Assembly (NCBI GenBank): GCA_023418595.1
Contig: JAEZZI010000026.1
Span: forward strand, 186,001 to 250,000
Source of the DNA: Pseudomonadota bacterium
Lineage (GTDB): Bacteria; Pseudomonadota; Alphaproteobacteria; Sphingomonadales; Sphingomonadaceae
Length of the DNA: 64,000 nt
Reading direction: 5' to 3'
The notes beneath the pieces were generated by a model that was given only the letters and a program-made list of their open reading frames with translations, had not been told where the DNA came from and did not search any database. Shown piece after piece: positions 60,272 to 64,000 of this stretch (the first letter of the stretch is position 1; the number at the start of each line of letters is the position of its first letter). The translations under genes and the position numbers were made by a program.

Positions 60272-61356
60272 GCGATAGCCTGCTGGTCCTGTTCCCCGGC
60301 GCGCCCGGCGAAGCGCTGCCCTGGGTGCTGTGGCGTGACGGCATGTTGCTGCGCGAAGGCGCGGGCAGCGATGTCGCCGATGCGGCCGCGGCGCTTGAGC
60401 AGCCGCCCAAGGTCGCGGCGATCGTGCCCGCCGCCGACGTGCCGCTCTACCGCATCGAACTCCCCGACCTTGCGCCCCCTCAGGCGCGTGCGGCCGCCTT
60501 GTTGATCGCCGCAGAGAATGCCGCCGCGCCCGCCGACACGCTGCACGTCGCGTTGGGGCCGAAGGCGGAGGACGGTGTGCGGATGGCGGCGGTGGTGGCG
60601 AGCGCGCGAATGGCGGAATGGCTCGCACGCTGCCGCGCGGCGGGGTTCGACCCGCGCCACATCGTCCCGGCAAGCGCGCTGTTGCCTGCGCCCGATGACG
60701 GCTTCGTCGCCGCGGAAATTGCGGGCGAGAAGCTGCTGCGTGGGCGCGACTGCGCGATGGTCGACGATGTGGCGATGCGGCTGGTCGTCGGCGACGCCAG
60801 CGTCGATCCGGTCGCACTGCCCCCGCTCGATCGCGCGATCGAGATGGCGGCGGTCGATCTGGCACAGGGCCCGTTCGCGCCACGCAGGCGCATGACGATC
60901 GACTGGAGGCGCTTGCGGCGAGTGGGGTTGTTCGCAGGCGCTGCCGCAGTGTTGTGGGTTGGCGCTGGCGTCGTCGATCTCGTCAAGCTGAATGCAGCGA
61001 CGGATGCGCTCGAGGCCCGCGCGGTGGCGGTGGCGACTCCGCTGCTCCCCGGCGAGACGATCCGCGAACCGCTGGCCCAGTTGCGCGCCGCCAATGTCGC
61101 GCGTGGCGACGGCAGCGCCGAATTGCTGGCGATGCTCGCCGCCACCCAGCGCGCGCTCGCCGATGGTCCCGATGTGGCGCTGACCGGCATCGGCTGGACC
61201 GGCGACGGCGCGCTGGTCGCGAGCGTCCGCGCGCCCAGCCCGGAAGCGCTGGCGCAAGTCGTGAACGCGCTGCGCGCGCAGGGCTTCGTCGTGCCCGACG
61301 CCGCGCCGCAAAGCGCGGTCGACGGCCAGCGCGCAGAATTGAGGATCAGCCGATGA
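60268..61356 (+). CDS. gspL: T2SS assembly-platform protein GspL
   Basis: 362 residues, ATG 60268 overlapping gspK. The N-terminal actin-like domain (LLVLFPGAPGEALPWVLWRDG, VAAIVPAADVPLYRIELPDLAPPQARAAALLIAAENA) binds GspE. A membrane helix (VGLFAGAAAVLWVGAGVVDLV) lies near residue 220. The periplasmic ferredoxin-like end follows (VALTGIGWTGDGALVASVRAPSPEALAQVVNALRAQGFVVP). The stop overlaps gspM. Confidence 0.87.
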   Translation: MSDSLLVLFPGAPGEALPWVLWRDGMLLREGAGSDVADAAAALEQPPKVAAIVPAADVPLYRIELPDLAPPQARAAALLIAAENAAAPADTLHVALGPKAEDGVRMAAVVASARMAEWLARCRAAGFDPRHIVPASALLPAPDDGFVAAEIAGEKLLRGRDCAMVDDVAMRLVVGDASVDPVALPPLDRAIEMAAVDLAQGPFAPRRRMTIDWRRLRRVGLFAGAAAVLWVGAGVVDLVKLNAATDALEARAVAVATPLLPGETIREPLAQLRAANVARGDGSAELLAMLAATQRALADGPDVALTGIGWTGDGALVASVRAPSPEALAQVVNALRAQGFVVPDAAPQSAVDGQRAELRISR

Positions 61357-61829
61357 GCGACGTGGTCGGGCTATGGTGGAAGGGGCGGAGCCTTCGCGAG
61401 CAACGCCTGCTGCTCGTGATGGCGGCACTGGCGATCACCGTCATTGTCTGGCTGGGCGTGTTGCGTCCGCTGGCCGACGCGCGCGCCGAGGCCCGCAAGC
61501 GGCACGGCGACACGCTGGTCGCGGTCGCGCAGATCGAGGCGGAAGCGGCTCGGCTGAAGGCGCTTCCCGACCGATCGGCACCGAACGGCGCGCCGATCGA
61601 CATCGTCCGCACCGAGGCCGACGCCATCGCGATCACGCCGTCGCTGGTTCAGCCGGATGGCAACGGTATTCGCGTCGATGTTCCGGTGATCGGCGCGCAG
61701 GCGCTGTTCACGCTGATCAATCGGCTGCGCGCGCGCGGGCTGTCGGTCGATACGCTGGCCGCGCGGCCGGAGGCGGGCGGATCGCTGGTGGTGACGATGC
61801 GGCTGGTGCCGAGGGGAGGGGCGGCATGA
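61353..61829 (+). CDS. gspM: T2SS protein GspM
   Basis: 158 residues. A single helix (LLLVMAALAITVIVWLGVLRPL, 19-40) is followed by a coiled segment (ARAEARKRHGDTLVAVAQIEAEAARLKAL) and a ferredoxin-like periplasmic domain (IRVDVPVIGAQALFTLINRLRARGLSVDTLAARP). It pairs with GspL. Start and stop overlap neighbours by 4 bases. Confidence 0.87.
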   Translation: MSDVVGLWWKGRSLREQRLLLVMAALAITVIVWLGVLRPLADARAEARKRHGDTLVAVAQIEAEAARLKALPDRSAPNGAPIDIVRTEADAIAITPSLVQPDGNGIRVDVPVIGAQALFTLINRLRARGLSVDTLAARPEAGGSLVVTMRLVPRGGAA

Positions 61830-62539
61830 CGTGGCGGATGACGATCCCTCGCTGGGGGCTGGTGGCGCTGCTGGTGCTCGCCGCGCTGGTCGCGCTGTTT
61901 CCGATGCGCGTGGCGATGGACCTGATCGGCCTCGATCGCGCCCGGTTCACCGCGCGCGAGGTGCGCGGCAGCGTGTGGAACGCGAGCCTGAGCGAAGCCC
62001 AGTTCGGCGGCGCGGCCTTGGGCGATGTCGATGCCAGCCTGTCGCCCTTGCCGCTGCTGCTGGGTCGCGCGCAGGTCGATCTGTCCAACCCGACCGGGCT
62101 CGCCGGTCGCGTAACCGTCGCGCGCCGGTCGGTCGAAGCGGACATCGACCAGGCACTGCTCGAAGGCTTTCCGGCGCTCGGCGCAGTCAGCATCGGCGCG
62201 CTGCGGTTGAGCGGCGTCGCCGTCAAGTTCGTCGATGGCCAGTGCGTCGAGGCGGGCGGCAATGTCAGCGCGGTCGTAACCTTGCCCTGGGCGGAGGGCG
62301 CGATCCCGCCGCTCGACGCCCGCATCCGCTGCGATGCGGGCGCGCTGCTGCTGCCGCTGGCCAGCGCGGGCGGAGCCGAGCGGCTGGAGATCCGGCTGCA
62401 CGGCGACCGACGCATCCAGGCGCGCGCGGTGGTCAGCCGCGTGCCCGCGATGCTGGTGCCGTTGCTGGGCGCTGCCGGGTTCCGCGTGGCGGGCGATACG
62501 TTGGCGATCGAGCGGGAATGGACGCTCGGCGAGCGTTAG
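61826..62539 (+). CDS. gspN: T2SS protein GspN
   Basis: 237 residues. A membrane helix (WGLVALLVLAALVALFPMRVAM) is followed by RARFTAREVRGSVWNASLSEAQFGGAALGDVDASLSPLPLLLGRAQVDLS, the GspN beta-sandwich pattern. Cysteines appear at GQCVEAGG and IRCDAG (a probable disulfide). Optional T2SS component of uncertain role. It ends the operon; no prepilin peptidase gene is present nearby. Confidence 0.85.
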   Translation: MTWRMTIPRWGLVALLVLAALVALFPMRVAMDLIGLDRARFTAREVRGSVWNASLSEAQFGGAALGDVDASLSPLPLLLGRAQVDLSNPTGLAGRVTVARRSVEADIDQALLEGFPALGAVSIGALRLSGVAVKFVDGQCVEAGGNVSAVVTLPWAEGAIPPLDARIRCDAGALLLPLASAGGAERLEIRLHGDRRIQARAVVSRVPAMLVPLLGAAGFRVAGDTLAIEREWTLGER

Positions 62540-62542
62540 ACT

Positions 62543-62893
62543 CTATTGTGCCAGCAGCGCACTCGCCTGCGCCTGGCCCTGATCGCGGACGGCCTTCGCC
62601 TGCGCTTCGGCCTTTTCCTTTACCAGCTCGGCTTCCTGTTTCAGCGCGTCGCTGCGGACCTTTGCCATCTGCGCGTCATAGCTGCCGCCGACGCCGCTCG
62701 AATTGACCATTTCTGCCGCTTGCGCTTCGAGCGCGGCGGCGCGGTTGTCGGCTTCCGCCTCGATCTGGTCGGCCTGCGCTTCGGCAGCGTCCTTGATGCG
62801 ATCGGCTTCCTGTTCCTGCGGGGTCGGCTCTGCGCAGGCAGCAAGCGTCAGGCCGAACGCCGCCAGCGCGGCGAGGGGAGCGAAACGGGCCAA
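62543..62893 (-). CDS. Small Ala/Glu-rich lipoprotein
   Basis: 116 residues. The signal has a lipobox (LTLAAC, Cys20). The mature chain is a long helix rich in Ala, Glu, Gln and Lys (EADRIKDAAEAQADQIEAEADNRAAAL, AELVKEKAEAQAKAVRDQGQAQ), probably a coiled coil in the periplasm, resembling Lpp-like or ATP-synthase-b-like rods. Function unknown. It converges on gspN, three bases from its stop. Confidence 0.75.
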   Translation of the reverse strand: MARFAPLAALAAFGLTLAACAEPTPQEQEADRIKDAAEAQADQIEAEADNRAAALEAQAAEMVNSSGVGGSYDAQMAKVRSDALKQEAELVKEKAEAQAKAVRDQGQAQASALLAQ

Positions 62894-63000
62894 GGTAATT
62901 CTCCTTCGAATTCGTGCTAGCGCAACCCATAACCGCGGGGAAGGTTCATCGCGCGCAGGGCTTCGCTTCGTCGCACGCCTGTCCTACAGCAGCCGCACCG

Positions 63001-64000
63001 ATGATCGCGCGCCTGACCCTGACCGATTTCCGCAACCACGCCGACAGCGTGATCGCCGCGCCGCCGGGCTTTGTGGTGCTGGCGGGCGACAATGGCGCGG
63101 GCAAGACCAATGTGCTGGAGGCGCTGTCGCTGCTGGCGCCGGGACGCGGGCTGAGGCGCGCGAGCCTGTCCGACATGGCGCGACAGGGTGGCGGCGGCGG
63201 GTTCGGGATCGCGGCGACGCTGGCCGACGGGGTGGTGATCGGCACGGGAACGCTGGGCGAGGCCCCCGATCGACGAGTGGTGCGGGTGGACGGCGTCGCG
63301 ACCCCGGCGACGGCGTTGGCCGAGCGCGTGTCGATCCTGTGGCTGACCCCGGCGATGGATCGGCTGTTCGTCGAGGCGGCAGGCGAGCGGCGGCGGTTCC
63401 TCGACAGGCTGACGCTCGCGCTTGCCCCCGGCCATGCGCACCATGCCGCGCGCTACGAAGCGGCGATGCGGCAGCGCAACCGCTTGCTGGGGGAGGGCGG
63501 CGTTGCCGATCCCGACTGGCTGGCGGCGCTGGAGGCGCGGATGGTCGAACATGGCGCGGCACTGGATGCCGAGAGGCGAGCGACGGTTTCGGCACTGTCC
63601 CAGCGGCTGGCCGGGGTCGAGAGCGATGCCTTTCCGCGCGCGGTGCTGGGGATCGAAGGCTGGTCGGGATCGTCCGACCAATTGCTCCAAGAACTCGCCA
63701 GCGGTCGCGTGCGCGATGCGGCGGCGGGGCGGACGCTTGCGGGTCCGCACCGGATCGACCTGGCGGTCACGCACCGCGAAAAGGACCAGCCCGCCGCGCT
63801 TGCCTCGACCGGCGAGCAGAAGGCGCTGCTGCTCGGCATCCTGCTCGCCCATGCCGAACTGGTCGCCGATCGCACCGGGCGTCCGCCGGTGCTGCTGCTC
63901 GACGAGGTTGCCGCGCATCTCGATCCTGCGCGTCGCCATGCGCTGTTCGACCGGCTGGCGGGGCGGGGGCAGGTGTGGATGACCGGCACCGAAGCGCGGC
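63001..64000 (+). CDS. recF: RecF recombination/repair protein, N-terminal part (3' cut by window edge)
   Basis: About 333 residues are present. The start MIARLTLTDFRNH is the RecF N-terminus ('L.L.dFRny'); Walker A is AGDNGAGKTNVLEALSLL near 30-45. The arm domain (RRRFLDRLTLAL) and late motifs (STGEQKALLLGILLAHAEL as signature, LLLDEVAAHLD as Walker B) follow. RecF binds gapped DNA and helps RecOR load RecA. The ATG at 63001 fits. Only the last few dozen residues are outside the window. Confidence 0.93.
   Translation, partial: MIARLTLTDFRNHADSVIAAPPGFVVLAGDNGAGKTNVLEALSLLAPGRGLRRASLSDMARQGGGGGFGIAATLADGVVIGTGTLGEAPDRRVVRVDGVATPATALAERVSILWLTPAMDRLFVEAAGERRRFLDRLTLALAPGHAHHAARYEAAMRQRNRLLGEGGVADPDWLAALEARMVEHGAALDAERRATVSALSQRLAGVESDAFPRAVLGIEGWSGSSDQLLQELASGRVRDAAAGRTLAGPHRIDLAVTHREKDQPAALASTGEQKALLLGILLAHAELVADRTGRPPVLLLDEVAAHLDPARRHALFDRLAGRGQVWMTGTEAR

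Noticed and set aside
1..64000. tRNA, rRNA genes and CRISPR arrays
   Set aside because: No clover-leaf, conserved rRNA segment or regularly spaced repeat array was recognised. The four repeats at 51479-51518 are 7-mers with an 11-bp period and fit Pho boxes, not CRISPR.

Overview
The window looks like chromosome from a sphingomonad-type alphaproteobacterium. The support is high GC with strong third-position GC, a complete gspC-N type II secretion (T2SS) operon in sphingomonad-like order, Sphingomonas-style TonB receptor and lipoprotein genes, and short palindromic repeats of a kind common in this group. Both edges cut genes: the C-terminal part of an amino-acid permease on the left and the N-terminal part of recF on the right.

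Region 1 (1-12.2 kb) is chromosome with many eroded genes. Intact genes include a Fic protein, a TRIC-type channel, Rnk and an Rnk-like paralogue, a HemD-like protein, an FMN-binding glutamate synthase family enzyme, a LigB/DODA-type dioxygenase and a small HTH protein. Broken ones include a cut nucleotidyltransferase, a cut MreB-like gene and an SDR dehydrogenase lacking its N-terminus.

Region 2 (12.2-24.6 kb) is an accessory and defence island. It begins at a junction between the broken SDR gene and a broken Toprim gene, followed by plasmid/ICE-like hypothetical genes. Next comes a tightly coupled operon: Dam-like methylase, McrB-like AAA+ GTPase, McrC-like nuclease and a second adenine methylase. 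A second coupled operon follows: unknown 262-aa protein, Nmad3, Nmad2 and an OLD-type ATPase/Toprim nuclease. Together they look like a methylase-protected McrBC restriction system beside a predicted DNA base-modification module.

Region 3 (24.8-29.2 kb) has three small envelope or unknown genes and an S8 serine peptidase lipoprotein.

Region 4 (29.5-46.5 kb) is a second island. It carries a degenerate Lon-like AAA protein, a ubiquitin-like (multiubiquitin family) gene split by a frameshift, and a DUF6791-ThiF E1-like gene. It also has remnants of alkB and of an SRAP/YedK gene, and a Tn7-like transposition module: TnsA, two small ORFs, TnsB with an exact DD35E triad, TnsC and TniQ. Around this core are three proteins plus one fragment that look like degenerate TnsB paralogues, sharing an HTH - broken RNase H-like - G-x-RLG layout. 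I find this family the most novel item in the window.

Region 5 (46.9-64 kb) is the conserved core: a beta-helix-like lipoprotein, a TonB receptor, then gspC-D-E-F-G-H-I-J-K-L-M-N with overlapping starts and stops. Four direct repeats with 11-bp period, resembling tandem Pho boxes, lie directly upstream of gspC, and a two-repeat match lies upstream of the lipoprotein. This suggests phosphate control of outer-membrane uptake and secretion. Repeats have expanded the prepilin leaders of GspG and GspJ. A small lipoprotein and recF end the window.

No tRNA, rRNA or CRISPR array was seen. Functional calls come from reading motifs in the translations; no database search was run.
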